Of a stretch of DNA of 39,681 bases, positions 12,468-24,910 are shown in pieces. Position 1 is the first letter of the stretch, and every line of letters starts with the position of its first letter. The stretch lies in the NCBI GenBank assembly GCA_013054445.1, contig JAAMPI010000393.1, positions 1-39,681 of the forward strand, in the 5' to 3' direction. The notes beneath the pieces are model-generated. The model saw only the letters and a list, made by a program, of their open reading frames with translations, had not been told where the DNA came from and searched no databases. The stretch comes from Cudoniella acicularis (Eukaryota > Ascomycota > Leotiomycetes > Helotiales > Helotiaceae). The position numbers were made by a program, and so were the translations under genes.

Positions 12468-12795
12468 CGCCGATCCTTTGCCAATCTCGCCAAACTCCCC
12501 TGCTCAGCGGAGACCTAACCTAAAACTTTAGATTCCCGCATAAAACAAAGAAAGATGCATTGTCCGTCAACTTAAATTATCCAAGCCAAGGCCGGCTTGG
12601 CATGAGCCGCCAGTTGTTACCATTCCATTCTCTTCCCCTTTCCAACCTCGCCTAACCCCTTTCTCAAGACCTCGCCGAACTCCGCGGAGACCTAAAACTG
12701 AATGGAACCCGGGAGTATCAATAAATCTAAATAAACTTACATGTCCAAGCTGAACTACCGATACCCAAGGCTTGGCAAGCACAGCCAGCCAGTTG
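12468..12795 (+). repeat. Diverged tandem direct duplication
   Basis: Two units, about 12468-12617 and 12667-12795, share GGAGACCTAA, a nearby CCCG block and the same end: a CCAAG...CTTGGC palindrome followed by GCCAGTTGT. They are diverged and non-coding. A TTTC-type pyrimidine repeat precedes the first unit at about 12443-12462. Confidence 0.45.
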
Positions 12796-13611
12796 TGCCT
12801 TTCCCGTCTGGGGGTCTGCCTGTCTCCCTGTCAACACTGTTGTGCCGTTTAAAGCTTGAATAAACAGTTGGTATTTAAGTACTTGAGCAACTGTACTTCC
12901 ACATTTGTGGCTTTTACGTCTAGGTGGTGGGGAGAATACTCGCTTCGTTTGATTTCACAATCAGCACTAAGCACATGAGGAGTATTCTAAAGCTTTCATT
13001 TGAGATGCAAAGAAGCTAGCTAGCTAGTTATCCACCTGAATGTCTATCTGCTCTGCCACATCTGTTCCGCCATCTCAATGTATTTTGAGGACTTCGCGCC
13101 CACAAATCTATTATGCGAAAATCTCGAGACGTTCGTAGAAAATCCATGCATATGTGCGTACAAAATCCCCATGTCTCATCAGATCATTATTCGTCTCGTC
13201 TCGAACTGCCGTATTATGCGTGGGTATAAAAACAATGGAAGAAAGAAAGCGCAAGTTTTGGCGCGGGAGACACTTTTCCGACTCTGTTCGCAAGACAGAT
13301 ATGTGCTAAAGTCGGGCAAGCCATCTGAAAAGGCCGAAGAAAGCGCATGTGTTAATGGCAGATAGACTTGCCAGACCCTCTTCGCGGTGGAAAATATGCG
13401 TTGAAGTCGAGTGAGCTAGAAGCAAGTGCCAAGGAAAAAGTATCAAGTACAAGTACAAAGTGTGAGGGAGGCTGGAAGGGGAAAACTGGAAGTTTGGCTC
13501 TCCACTCTATGCAATGAAATGTGAGGTACAAAAAGTAGCTCTATTGACTGTTAGCTGATCAAGGTAGCTGATCAACGGATCGAAGCCCAAAGCGATCTCA
13601 GGGAAGCTAGA

Positions 13612-14780
13612 TTAGATCTCGCCTGCTTCCCGATCCTTATAGCGAGGCAGTGAATCAACATCCATCGTGTCACCACCACCCATGATGTCCGATTGAATTG
13701 TCTTAGCCAACGGACCATCTGCCATGCTACCAGAAGGGTTGCGATTATATGCGTTGCCAGCAGTAGCTTGCAGACCGCCGAGGTTGCCAGTGCGCGCCTG
13801 AGAAGAGCCCATATTGCTGTCTGCGGGAGGGTGGTACGAGAAATCATCGTGAGAAGAGAAAGGTTGACAGTCGCTGGTGTACGAGTCCTGTGGCGCATAT
13901 GAGGGATATCTGCCGCTGTTCATGTCGGTAGCACTATTGCCGGAAGAGCCCTGTCCGTTAACTCGATGTTCTGCAACGAAAGTCTCCACATATTGTTTTG
14001 GCGTGTAGAGGTTTTGAGGTACAGCGGGGGCAGCATCTTGCTTGTTCTTGGAGTGCCTAGATCGATTTCCGGCCGGGTTACTTGAGTCGGGACCTGCTTG
14101 AGAAGCAGACGATGTACCAAGCGAAAGGGCCTGATTGTAGAACTTGTGTTGAGCCGCCGTCAAGTAAGAATATTCTAAAGAAAAAGAAAAATTAACTTTG
14201 GACGGCACCACCCAAGTGATTCTGACATACCATGCTCTTTATTGACTTGATGCGACTGCTCGGCGACCTGGCGACCTGACTCCGAAGCCGGCAGACCCTT
14301 CTTGGCTCTCTCTTTCTCCTTTTCCGCTACCTTGCGCCATGAATCCCATTCGAGTCTACGTCCGGTATAGTTGAGCTTTCTGTTACTCTCCCAAACCATT
14401 CGCATGGTACGAGTAATCCGACAAGGTCTCTGTCTGTTCATCAAGCCGTAGGTGCCCACCACGTATTTGCGCTCCTCTAATAGACGGTCCAGCATCTTCG
14501 TAACCTCTTTCTTTGGAATATCATCCTGGAAGTTGTCGCCATGGAGGGCTTTGTTGAGTTCAGTAGAAAACTGGAGGTACGCATTCGCCTTTGCCGCTGC
14601 TGGCGTATCATTCTTCTTGACTTTGTCACTCCAGATATGGGTGCCCTTGGTCATCAAACAAAGCATGGTGCGGAGCTGTCGATCTGTGATCAACAACCGC
14701 CTATCATGGGAATGGAGAATAAGGTAACTTACCTCAAATTGAGTCCATTCGTGCTCCTGGACCTCGCCTCTGCGCGGCAT
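13612..14780 (-). CDS. Conserved-looking fungal protein of unknown function
   Basis: Three exons, 14780-14733, 14675-14231 and 14174-13612, with clean donors (GTAAGT, GTATGT) and acceptors, join in phase to 351 aa. I do not recognise the family. The N-terminus (HEWTQFE then LRTMLCLM) resembles the start of a Myb/SANT-like helix. Residues about 35-150 are Lys/Arg-rich and helical, with repeated basic motifs (RITRTMRMVWESNRKL, EKEKERAKK), which could bind nucleic acid. From about residue 170 the protein is Ser/Asn/Gly/Gln-rich and probably disordered, ending with MGGGDTMDVDSLPRY. That layout is common in fungal nuclear proteins, but no activity can be assigned. The ATG at 14780 is upstream of the first intron and has no in-frame competitor. 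Confidence 0.72.
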
Positions 14781-15827
14781 GATTATTTGGTTGCGGGAGG
14801 TGCTGAAAGATGGCGCGCGCGATGGTGATGGAGTCGTAGAACAAGTGTCGGCGACGATGCAGTCTTTTGGAGGCTGATAGTGTCTTCAATGATAGCGTTG
14901 ACCTCTGGAGCAGAGAGGGATGTTTGCGCACAATTTTGCGTTGCGCCAGAAGATGAAGGTGATGGGGACCTGGAGATGTATGGGGATGGAAAAATTTGAA
15001 CTTGAAGTTAGTGGCGGAGTTTTTTTATACCTAGAGAGAATGGCTCTGAGGTTCGGCTGGCCAGTTACATGCCTCCACTCTCAATCCTCGAACCTCGCAC
15101 ACTGATCCTCGCATGGCCTTAGACAGCGTAGTTCAAGGGAAGAACTGAATGACCCAACAACCCAGCATCCACAATAGCGCTGCAAGCACGAATACATTTC
15201 TTCTGCTTAATGAACTTAATGAAACTGATAGGAATAATGGAATGGTCGCTGTGCTTTGAGGGGGTTGCTGGAATGTGGGTGTGTATTGTATGTCGCGTTG
15301 TTAAGGTTGTTGTAAAAGTTTGTGGAAGGGTGTGACAGACGAGATGGACTCGTAGGCAAGTACTCTATCTCCCTACTAACACCAAGCGATTCACCTGACC
15401 AACTACCTAGGTACTGATACAGCCACATATAAAGGCGCAAACTCCATTCAATAGGTAACTGATAGTAGTGCCTTATATGTCGATAGGTCTGGGTACTTTT
15501 ACAAGCGCTTTCCTCGACTTTCCCCATACCCCTGGTCATTGCGGGATCGGCAGGTGCAGACCTATTGATGGTGTTATTTACGAACATCTGTACATAATTA
15601 AAAGCACGCAGGGGGCTGAATCTCTTCTATAGGATCTTGATATGATATGATGCGCAATGTTGCACTCGCTAATTATAGTCCTTTGGTGTGCATAGCAACA
15701 ACACCTGGACCTTTCTTGAACATGATAGAACTTCTCACAAAAGTATGATGCGAGTATCTCCCTATACCGTGTAAATGCCAGATATCCAACGCCCCCTGAA
15801 TGCACCGAGCTTTTGACCGAGGATATC
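14781..15827. other. Intergenic region
   Basis: 1,047 bases between the 3' end of PIK1 and the start of the 13612-14780 gene, both on the minus strand. The only notable item is the palindrome-containing string AACTACCTAGGTACTG at 15401-15416, found again at 31871-31886. No gene or RNA was recognised. Confidence 0.45.
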
Positions 15828-18800
15828 TTAGTATATACCCTGAGTACGATATTGGAATGTGTCGTAACTATTTTGGTCAGATTGCATCTCCACCCAAATC
15901 AGGTAACAACTTACAGTCGTGTGTAGTAGCTCCCCAGAGACTTGCCTATCAGATCAGTCTCGACGAACTGCTCAGCTTCGTCGGCACTAAGCTGGAGCTG
16001 AAAGCGTTGTCGAAGACTATTTGTAGCCTGTTGAAGCCCGTAAGAGAAGCAAGGCATCTTCGATTCCCGTCCCATCATGCTGACCAAGTCAATAAGATTG
16101 TCCGCAGACCGTCGGAGTGCTATAGAAAGTCAGAGATGATAAGAAAGGTCATCATCAGAACCTACCCTGATACGCCTGCTTGCACAACTTCTTATAATCA
16201 TCAAAACCTGGAGACCCAACGCCTCCCAAAACATCTACATAGTCTTGCGTTAACTTGAAAGGCGCTGCTTCAAACCCTACAGAGCCTGGCGAATTGGAGA
16301 GCATGAAACCAAAATCGATATGAATAATATGACCTTCGTTGTCAATTAGGACATTACCATTGTGGCGATCTTTTAGTTGGAGAATGTAGGAAATGATGCT
16401 GTAAGCCGCCAAGGATCTTTTGAAGGCATCCTCTGCAGCCTTGTACCCATCAGTTTCCGGAGCACCAAAAGCCTTCACGAAGTGGTCTTTCAGCGTTGCG
16501 ATTCGCCTTCGAGGATTCTGTCCAGATTCGATCGTAGCAAGTGTCAGGCTTCGCTTTAAAGAGTGCAGCGAGACGCCGTTGGTAATGGTCTCAATTAATC
16601 CAGAGGACTCCCCAGTGACCAATATTCGCATGCGTTTGACCCACACAGGAGTTTGAGCATCCTGCCAGATCTTATCACAGACCTGTATTAATTGGCAGGC
16701 AAAAGCTTCTTGCCTCAAATCAGCACCGGTCTTGACGATAACGCTGAGAACATCCCAATTCTTCATCCAGCCATAAGGGGAAGATTTTCGAATTCTTTCC
16801 TTTTTGATGTTCCAAGCCTCTCCAAACGTAGCAGCACTTGGATCGTCCCTGTCCCCCTTTCTTTGAACACCACCCGTCTTTTGATCATTTTCCATTCGTG
16901 CCGCTCCAGCCCCACTATTTAAACCAGTTTCTGATATTCCTTCTTCTTCCATATCTTCCGCGTTTGCATTTGCTGCTGCAACGTTGGCATTCGCCATGAT
17001 CATATCAAATGTTGGCGCATTGGAACCGTCGTCCGTTTCGAAGCTTTGTTCCTCTAAACTTTGCATGCTAGCAATAATTTTCGCCCGAATAGCTGCAACC
17101 TCACTCTTCGGCCGCTTTCCGCTTGTTGATTCAAGTTGCGCTAGCATTTGTGATGCCGTTCGCATGTGGGTGGCAAGAGCTGAGAAGTCCGGTTGATCAG
17201 AAGCCCCAGATCGACCATAGCCTGGAAGTGTCATCTTCCGGGAGGGGCCCGGGCTTGTTGATCTAGATGTGGAGGCTCCGGATGTTCTTGGTGTTGCAAG
17301 AACGGAGGTTGTCGATAACGTCGTTGCACCGCTAGATAACCTTGGTGGATGGGAGGAGAGGGGATGGGGAGGAGGTGTATTTGTCTTTTCTCTCGATTGC
17401 ATAGGGTCGTCGAAGGCTTTAATCAAGGGAGAACTCCCCAAGTCGCCAGACACAGGTTCGAATACACTATCCGGTCCTGTCTCCGAGGGCTTCGTTCCAT
17501 TGGGAGCGTGAGCTGATTCCGATAGATCAAATATCCGCTTTCGACCCGTCCCTTGCTCAGAGAGAAGTTTGGCTAGCAATCTCTCGTTATCGATGGTTGA
17601 GGGGTCGAAAGTGAAATCATCGCGTAATACTTCCACCATAAGAAGATATGGGACTTTCTCTGCGCTGTTCAAAACCGTTGCTTCCGCTGGGTTCAGACGT
17701 ACAATTCGGTGGTGTCTGCTCTTGCTTGGTATGCCATCAACTAACGTGGCAGGGCAAATAACTGGAATATCCACTTCAGCAGGTAAATCTTGAGCAATGA
17801 GGGCCAATTCTGCACGCAAAGCACTCAACCTGGCAGGTTTCGGAACCATGACTAAGCGGTTTGATATATCTTCTAGGGCCGTCAAGAATTGAGTTTCACA
17901 GCGAAAATAATTCTGTCTTAATAACTTGACTTTTTGAGGTTCAGAGAGTGCAGAGGGAGTTAGAACTCTAATAGGATGTGGATGTTTTCGAGACGGCATG
18001 TCAGGGGTTCGCTGGGTTAGACCAGCAGTGGCAGGAGTTACAGGCCGTGTGGATGTCATTCTCGGAGATCGTGAGTCTGGTAATGGTAGAGAGGATGAAC
18101 TTAGTCGTGGATCTGCCGCTTGTAGATCAAGATGCGATGGCCTCGGCCGCGAATCGACGTGGGTTTCCGGCTCGAGCTCGAGGATTCTGGTCTTTCAAGA
18201 GAAGCGGCTCGAATTGCCTTCGGCCGGACCCCATTTGAAGTGTTCGCAGGGGCACTTGCAAGTCTCGACTCCTTTGCTCTTCTCGTCCGCGTCGAACCTG
18301 GGGTCGTTGTGTGACTTCGGACGATCTTTTGTTGGGTCTGGCTTCCATCTGATATAACATCCCCTGTGGATTGTGGCTTCCTGGCCTGCGATATTGCGAG
18401 TGGCCCAGCCCATCTTGGAAGAAATGGTACTGCCACGCTTGCTAGCACAAAGCTGGCGAGCACTGTGACTGGAAGGACATTCTCCTTGATCTTTTCCGTC
18501 CTTGAAGATTCCGAGACCCCAAATACGATATGCTGCACCTTATTATATACCCTCCTACAAGTTTTGAATGCTTCGGATTGTGGATTTGCGGAAAGATCGT
18601 GGAGATAAGTTTGGAAGAGCCAGAAAGTCTGTGAGCAGCATTGTTAGAATACAGCCCCTTTGTTCCGGACGAATGGTAGCCCACCAGTAACGCAGCATTC
18701 ACGGATTCCTCGCAGAGGTCCAAAATGAACTCCTCCAATGCCATAGACTCATTATCAACACTGATGATAAGGTGGCATAGCTGGGGTAGAAAGAACTCGA

Positions 18801-19007
18801 TTTCTTCGTAGCTGAACTGTCGCAGCTTCGAACAAAGAACATAATGGATGCCGACATGGTCCGCATAGCGTCTAGCACACCAGAGTCAGTTCTGCATGCT
18901 TCCGGCAAGCTCGGGACTGTGCCTTACGAGAGGTAGGCGACCGAAAGGAATGGATTCTGGTTGAATACATCGCTTTCGATGAAGCGCTTTAGCAGGTCCC
19001 AAGACAT
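15828..19007 (-). CDS. pik1: Phosphatidylinositol 4-kinase Pik1 (with a one-base frame discrepancy)
   Basis: Makes PI4P on Golgi and nuclear membranes for vesicle traffic; essential in yeasts (family knowledge). Exons: 19007-18928, 18871-18685, 18628-16166, 16119-15915, 15867-15828; about 991 aa. The N-terminus (MSWDLLKRFIESDVFNQNPF, then YADHVGIHYVLC and SYEEIEFFLPQLCHLI) is the Pik1 lipid-kinase-unique helical region. A long Ser/Pro-rich linker follows. The kinase domain shows the ATP-site Lys in VIVKTGADLRQE, the catalytic loop DRHNGNVLID and the DFG motif in HIDFGFML. The C-terminal tail LYDTFQYRTQGIY is typical of Pik1. The large exon changes frame between about 18200 and 18105, after TSIRGRGH and before DLQAADPRLSSSS. 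Its length (2463) is one base short of what the flanking phases need, and no GT-AG intron there solves this. An assembly indel is the simplest cause. Confidence 0.9.
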
Positions 19008-20488
19008 TGGAACTCGGGACACGGGCGATATAGAGGGGGTAGGGCGTGAGGCGCAATGCCTCTAATATTCTTCGACATCAACAGATGCTGTGGGAGTCGA
19101 GGGTCATAGCTGCGCGAGCCGTGTCAACAGCCAAGCAATGGATGGGAGGTTCAGATTGTCGAGATTCAAGGTCATCCACCAACCCAGCTCCAGACCAGAT
19201 TGCCGCACCGCCCTAGCCGAACACGCTACAGGCACCGTTAGGAGCCCCTTTTGGGGTCGTAAAGCCTAAACTTTTCGGATTTTGGCATTTATAGGGGCCA
19301 ATGGGATCAATAGGGATGAATTTTATAGCATGAGCGTTGATTTAACATTTGATTGGGTTTCTGTTTTTCCACGGCCATTTAATTGCGCTCTCTACCCATA
19401 GACTTCACATTCGAGATTTCGGCGTTAGGCTTGACCTTCACCGCCCTGCCCCACTGACACTTGAAGCCAATCTGGAAGTGTCCGTACCTTAACGGTCTGA
19501 AAAACATTTCTCCGAAGAACAGCAACATCCAGCTGAACCTCGGTGCCTCATGTTGCGAAATTGACTCTTCACCTAAAAACATTCGGAAATTCCCTTGCAG
19601 CGGCTATTGAATCTCAGCATGAGGAGCTTTTCCAGACTCATGCGTTTCAAGTTGGAGGAAACAATCAATGCTATAAGCCCCGCGCTTTTCAAGTGCTTTT
19701 GCTCACGAAAATATATCTTCATCTTTTTCCAAACTGCTTCATTGATATGAGTCAGAGACTCTACTATTCTCTCGCCACTCAGTCATGACTACAAAGGGAA
19801 GGAACTATGTTATTTTATGCGGTCTAAATGAGGGGTCTTTGCGCCTCTCGAACGACCAGCCGCAGCCAAGGGTGGCAAAGAATAGCGAAGGATGTCCAGG
19901 ATGCGATTGTTTTTTCAGGCGCTGATGGTCGCCCCCCACCCAGTGGGTGCGACAACGACGACCAGATACTTATTGCGACGATATCTCGTTGAAATCTCTC
20001 TGTTCTGGTTGTCCTTCAATACCTTGCCGACCGCGATGCAAATTCAAGCGATTGCAAGTGCGTTTTAAGTGTCTTGGAGTTCAATACACGATTCCTGAAG
20101 TTTGATTAGCCCATGTGACAACCGAGAATCACGATTCACAATAAGAACCGCAAGAAAAATGAGGGAAGAAGAGATGAACGTTTCCGTGCCAGGAGGTGTG
20201 CAATGTGAGGTTGGTGACACACGAGCACACGGTGCAGAGGAAAACGGTCGTAAGAACTTTCCTTGCTTCTCCCATCATATTTCCTTACAATACCGCAGTT
20301 TCTGACAAATCCAAGGTTATTATTCGCATACGTTACCTACGAGGGTGGACAGTCAAGCAGAGAGGATCAAGCATGATCCTACCAACAACATCTGCAATCA
20401 AGGTAGGGACTTTCCACGTTTTCTTTCTATCTAATTCTATACGAGACCGATTTTCTAATAAAGCGAAGTGTTTTTTACGTCCAGGTAT
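19008..20488. other. Divergent intergenic region between PIK1 and the HET gene
   Basis: 1,481 bases. A possible 5'-UTR intron (GTAGGG donor at 20403, CCAG acceptor ending at 20484) lies just before the HET start codon. Open frames at 19379-19582, 19543-19788 and 20102-20305 have no motifs; the last could be untranslated leader or an unrecognised upstream exon. No repeat was recognised. Confidence 0.4.
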
Positions 20489-23400
20489 ATGGCACTGAAG
20501 AGTGTAGACGATGAAGCGGAACTGAATGGCGATTTTGAAGAGACTTGCGCGACTAAAATTGTGGATCCGAGTAAGAACGACGATGCTGTGAAACAGGAAC
20601 GTCGTGGCATTGAGCAGGTTCTTTCGGTTCAGCGCAACAAAGGTGTGTTTTGAACATTTCTATTTGAGTTGAGGGCCCTTTCCACTGACACTTGTATTAG
20701 AGCTGTTCACAGCACGTTTAGAACCTATTCTTACTGCCAATATTTCGGATCCACTCACGGATAAAACTACCCCCTCGGCCGTCAAGGACGAATCACAGGA
20801 TGGAGAGCATTGCAAGTACTCATCTACCAATTACTGCAACAGGATTTTAACAATTGATGGATTAGTGCTTTCTCAGTGTGCCATAAACCATAGAAGCATA
20901 GAAATGGCTTTTGGCGCCGGATCTCAGCGCAGTAAGTGCTTTGTAACCACCTCCAAATTTATATCCTTCATCGATTTCCAAAGCTCAAGTCAAAACTGAT
21001 GTTCTTAGATTATTCCGGACTAGTTCCAAATACATCGCACCCTTCATACATGGGAGACAACTTTGGTCGGCTCCAAGAAATTGACGATACTAGAAAAGGG
21101 GGAGAGAACAAGGGAAAAGCGTTGCCACCAGGTATTGATGCTTCGTGCTCTAAAATAAGAGTATGCTAAAAAAAAAAAAAAACATTTAGCGCAGCGGGTG
21201 CCTGGATCTGCCGCCCTTGGACGGGTTACTAATTATCGTGAGTGTGTAAGTCAAAGTTTTTGGTGGATCTGCTGACGATTATAGATTTTTTCCGCTCACC
21301 TATAAACGAGGTTGGCCGTGATCCCTATCAAAATCTCTACGAAGATAACGGCAACAAGCAGGATAGAGGTGAAGAGAATGGCGTCGCGGGGATTGCACCA
21401 GCGATTGAAGACAGATCATTTGATCCCCAGCTTAAAATCGGTAGACTATATTTTTGCGCCCAAAACTATCTTGTGCTAACCTTGTTGTCAGAAAATCCCC
21501 ATTCTCTAGAAAGAGATGATGATAGAACTGGGAAGGAAGGAACCACGCTCAATACTGGTGTTGATATAGCGAGCATAGCTGAAACTTTACCCCTGCCGAA
21601 CGCCGATGCGCAAGAAACGTGGGAAGGAGTTTGGAGGCGAGAACTTTTCAGCCAGGTTCCCGAAGGAAAACCACTCGGTAAGCTTAGTTCCTTATATGTA
21701 TACACATATATATAGAAATTTGTGAATACGCTTATTAAATATCTATAGAGGGGCCTAAATCGCCTATGGAATGCGTAGATCAAGCAATACAAGAAGTAGG
21801 GACTGACTTGGCGACTGCACCCGACACCCCTATGGCATTTAGGCGAAAAATGATTATTACTAAATCATGGGAAATCGCGGGAATCGACCCTCGACCTAGT
21901 GAGGAGGAATGGTGGCAGAGCCAATTTAGATATGAATACAGAGGAGGTTCTAATCTACGTAAGTCAAGTAATCTGGCAAAATATGGAATATAGCTGATGG
22001 GAGAAAGGATATTTTGCCGAGTCTCGTTACTCCACATCACGAGAAGCTGCCGTGGAAAGGACGCGGCTGGAAATTGAACGACACGTTGACGAAATGTTTT
22101 CGAATAATTGTAAGTGCACTTAATATCAGATGGAATTTTACTAATGGTATCAAAGCATTTTTGGGGTTGAATGTCAGCCGCAAGGACCTTAGCATTCTTG
22201 AACGTGCCAACCGTAGTAAGCTTTTACCCTTAGAAAAGGAGCTTTCGGGCATTAACAGCCCCTAGAAGTTTTTGCAAGTAAAGTTGGACGAGATAATGAG
22301 CCGGCATTCGAATCAGGGCCGTCGCTTATTGACGCTTCGGCATCAGAAGCCGGAGTGGCCAGTGATGGGGATCGCTTGAAAAGAAGGAAGGTTGAGCGAG
22401 CCTTGGCCCTTGGGGGGCTGGCTTTTTATGAAGGTATGCTTGCTGATAGAATCTGTAAGAAAAGGGTATTCATAGCTTGTGCTAATATTGTGTTAAAGGC
22501 ATTTTCCCCCAAAGACATAGGTTTCAGCGCTTCAAATCCGAAGATACAGATGTTGATCCGAAAATTTCCAAGCTGGGAAAAGTAGAGAAATTCGATAGAC
22601 TGGAGATAAAGGAAAAAGATGAGTTGCGTTTTGTGCGCGGGAAACTGGAATCCGATGAGAAAACGCTTCTTGAACCAAATCACAACGACCAAGAAGAGAA
22701 AATCCAGTCAGAAAGGGAGGCGAAAGCGGAAATTCTAGCATGTGACCAGGAATATGTTCCCACAACCAACGGAAATAAGGAATCCGGCGACGACATTGAT
22801 GATCCCATCGAGAAGCTGCTACCGAGTGCACAAGAACAATCGTGGAAGAAAGACTCACAGGGCGAAGATATCCCAAAAATATACAAAAGACTCCCGTATG
22901 CGGATTCGATACGACTACTGAGGCTCGAACCAGCAAAACTGGAAGACCGCTATAATCTAATATCATGCTCGTTACAACACGTAAGACTCCACGAGCTCAG
23001 CGAGCCCTACGAAGCACTCTCTTATACCTGGGGCGATGCGAAAGATCAACAATTTGATATCTCATGCAACGGCGTCACAATGACTGTACGAAGAAACCTT
23101 CTTTGGGCGTTGCAGAGACTACGACTGAACGACAAGGTAAGAACGATTTGGATCGATGCCCTCTGCATCGATCAGACTAATGATATCGAGCGTACTCAAC
23201 AAGTGAGGTTGATGCGACTGATTTATCGCAACGCCAACAGTGTTGTCATTTGGTTAGGAACGGACAGGGCTGGCCAAGCAAGATTAGCTTTCTCAGTTTT
23301 GTCGAGTATTGTTAGTCGGTGGCTGGAAGATAATAAAATAACCTTATCGACCGACTACACCATTGGCAACGAGTCATTCAAGGCGAGGCCGTTGATTAAC

Positions 23401-24756
23401 CCGCCTACTCAAGATTCCCCTCTCTGGAATGCAGTCGTCAGAATTTTTAACGCATCATGGTTTTGGAGGATGTGGGTCGTGCAAGAGGTTGTTTTGGCAA
23501 GATCAGCAACTTTGATTTGGGGAAAAGGAGAAATTTCCTGGCGCATTATCGGTCTCGCCGCCTCTATCATCCGCACGAACAGCCATTATCTCGGCCGTCG
23601 AAGCTCCATGAAAGGTGTCTACAATGCCTACCTCATGTACCGCCTATCCGCCAGCCAAGATGCCACGAACCCCAATTTCAGCGTGTCTTTCTTGGATCTG
23701 CTCCGCCTCACCAGACAATTCGAAGTCAGTGATGAGCGGGATAGGATATACGGAATTCTAGGCCTGACGACTACGGACAACGACCCGGAGAATGGGAGCC
23801 TCTTCATTGACCCCGACTACAACATCAAAGCCAACGAAGTCTACCTCCGTGTTGCGAACAGGATTGTCCAGAGCAGCAACTCCTTGGATTTGCTGTCGAG
23901 TGTACAACACGGTTTTGGCAACCCACTGAATGAACCATCCTGGGTCCCACACTGGCATTCCATCTTCTCCTCCACGCTCGCACCCTGGGACCTGCACGAA
24001 ACTATCTCCACCGCGAAATCCTTCCCTAGACAACTACAGCCGAGCCCGAATCCCAATCTCTTAGTCACCAGCGCTATCCCCATTTCTAGAATCAGCTACT
24101 ACTCCTCCAACATGCAACAGACAATTGACGTCGCCGTCTCGGAAATCCTAGCAACTCCAGAAATCGCTTCCCATTTAGAGACTGAAGAGGGGATTCGCTT
24201 ATGGTGCAAAACCATGACGGCGGGCAGGAATTGGTATGGCTCGCTCGACACTTCCACCTCCGCCAAGACCTCAGCCTCGACAAACGTCGCAGATTTCACA
24301 GCCTACCTCCTTCAATATCACAGCTCTTCCCTTACTGACCCCCTCTTCAACAATTGTAAGCGCTTATCCGGAAAAGAGGGAAGCACGGGTCGTTTTCTCG
24401 AAACTGCTGGGACCGTATGCTCAGAGCGCAGATTGTTCATCTCGGATAATGGGTTCGTTGGACTTGGGCCTGCGCATCTAGAAGTTGGTGATGGCTTGTT
24501 TGTGCTTTCGGGCGCGAATATGCCGTTTATTTTGAGGGGAGAAGGGGGAGAGGGAAGTGGCGGGGTTGGGAGTAGTCATGTGTATAGGTTGATCGGGGAG
24601 GCGTTCGTGGAAGGGATTATGGGTGGGGAGGCTGTCGAGGCGGCGAAGAAAGGAAGGGTGATTGAGGGACCTGTTGTGACCGGTGTGAATGACGTAAAGG
24701 ATGATGAGGTTAACGGAGACAAGGGGTTGGAGTGTGTTTGGGTTGAGTTGCGATAG
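20489..24756 (+). CDS. HET-domain protein with long N-terminal extension; 12 exons, all introns phase 1
   Basis: Probable nonself-recognition protein of the heterokaryon incompatibility class. Exons: 20489-20642, 20701-20811, 20866-20931, 21009-21131, 21190-21237, 21285-21440, 21492-21677, 21749-21958, 22008-22109, 22156-22215, 22266-22433, 22499-24756; 1,213 aa. Each internal exon is a multiple of three and each intron interrupts a codon after base 1. Residues 1 to about 600 are acidic, charged and probably disordered, with no recognised domain. The HET domain (about 590-750 by final-frame counting) shows YEALSYTWGDA, TIWIDALCIDQTN and VVIWLGTD. The C-terminal part has the usual HET-protein ending VYRLIGEAFVEGIM. 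The intron at 20812 uses a GC donor (GCAAGT); the GT donor two bases on leads to a stop. The start is the first ATG after a stop-containing stretch and is the least certain point; upstream non-coding exons are possible. Confidence 0.82.
20812..20865 (+). other. GC-AG intron in the HET gene
   Basis: The exon ends CAT T and the intron begins GCAAGT and ends TTAG. Using the nearby GT (GTACTC) instead would give phase 2 and a stop codon in the next exon, whereas the GC donor preserves the phase-1 pattern of all the other introns. Confidence 0.7.
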
Positions 24757-24910
24757 GTTATAGTACTAATAATATACACGTTTTTTGTCTTTGGCAACCG
24801 CTTCTCCTTAAATATTCAATACTTGAGCCGAAAAGTGCGAAGGAATAGCTCGTCTGTAAGAGTCTTCACATAGTGAAATTAAAATCTAAAAAAAAAAAAA
24901 AAAACAGAAG

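Larger units (their letters stand above)
9651..13611. other. Long gene-free, repeat-bearing region
   Basis: About 4 kb without a convincing gene. It contains two adjacent short inverted-repeat elements (9704-9998 and 10010-10267), AT-rich DNA at 10340-12420, and a diverged direct duplication at about 12468-12795. Open frames here are all under about 100 codons and show no motifs. TpA-rich stretches are consistent with old mutated repeats, but no repeat-induced point mutation index was computed. Confidence 0.5.

Noticed and set aside
13078..13365. 95-codon plus-strand open frame
   Set aside because: No recognisable features, no splice partner, AT-rich surroundings.
18101..18200. A short intron explaining the PIK1 frame change
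   Set aside because: The only GT in the segment is at an ACGTCG and gives at most about 40 bases without consensus, and the resulting phases do not fit the downstream frame.
21959..21993. A 35-base intron in the HET gene followed by one 222-base exon
   Set aside because: The intron is too short. A 49-base intron ending at 22007 plus a second 46-base intron at 22110-22155 gives better splice sites, keeps phase 1 and yields a more protein-like sequence.
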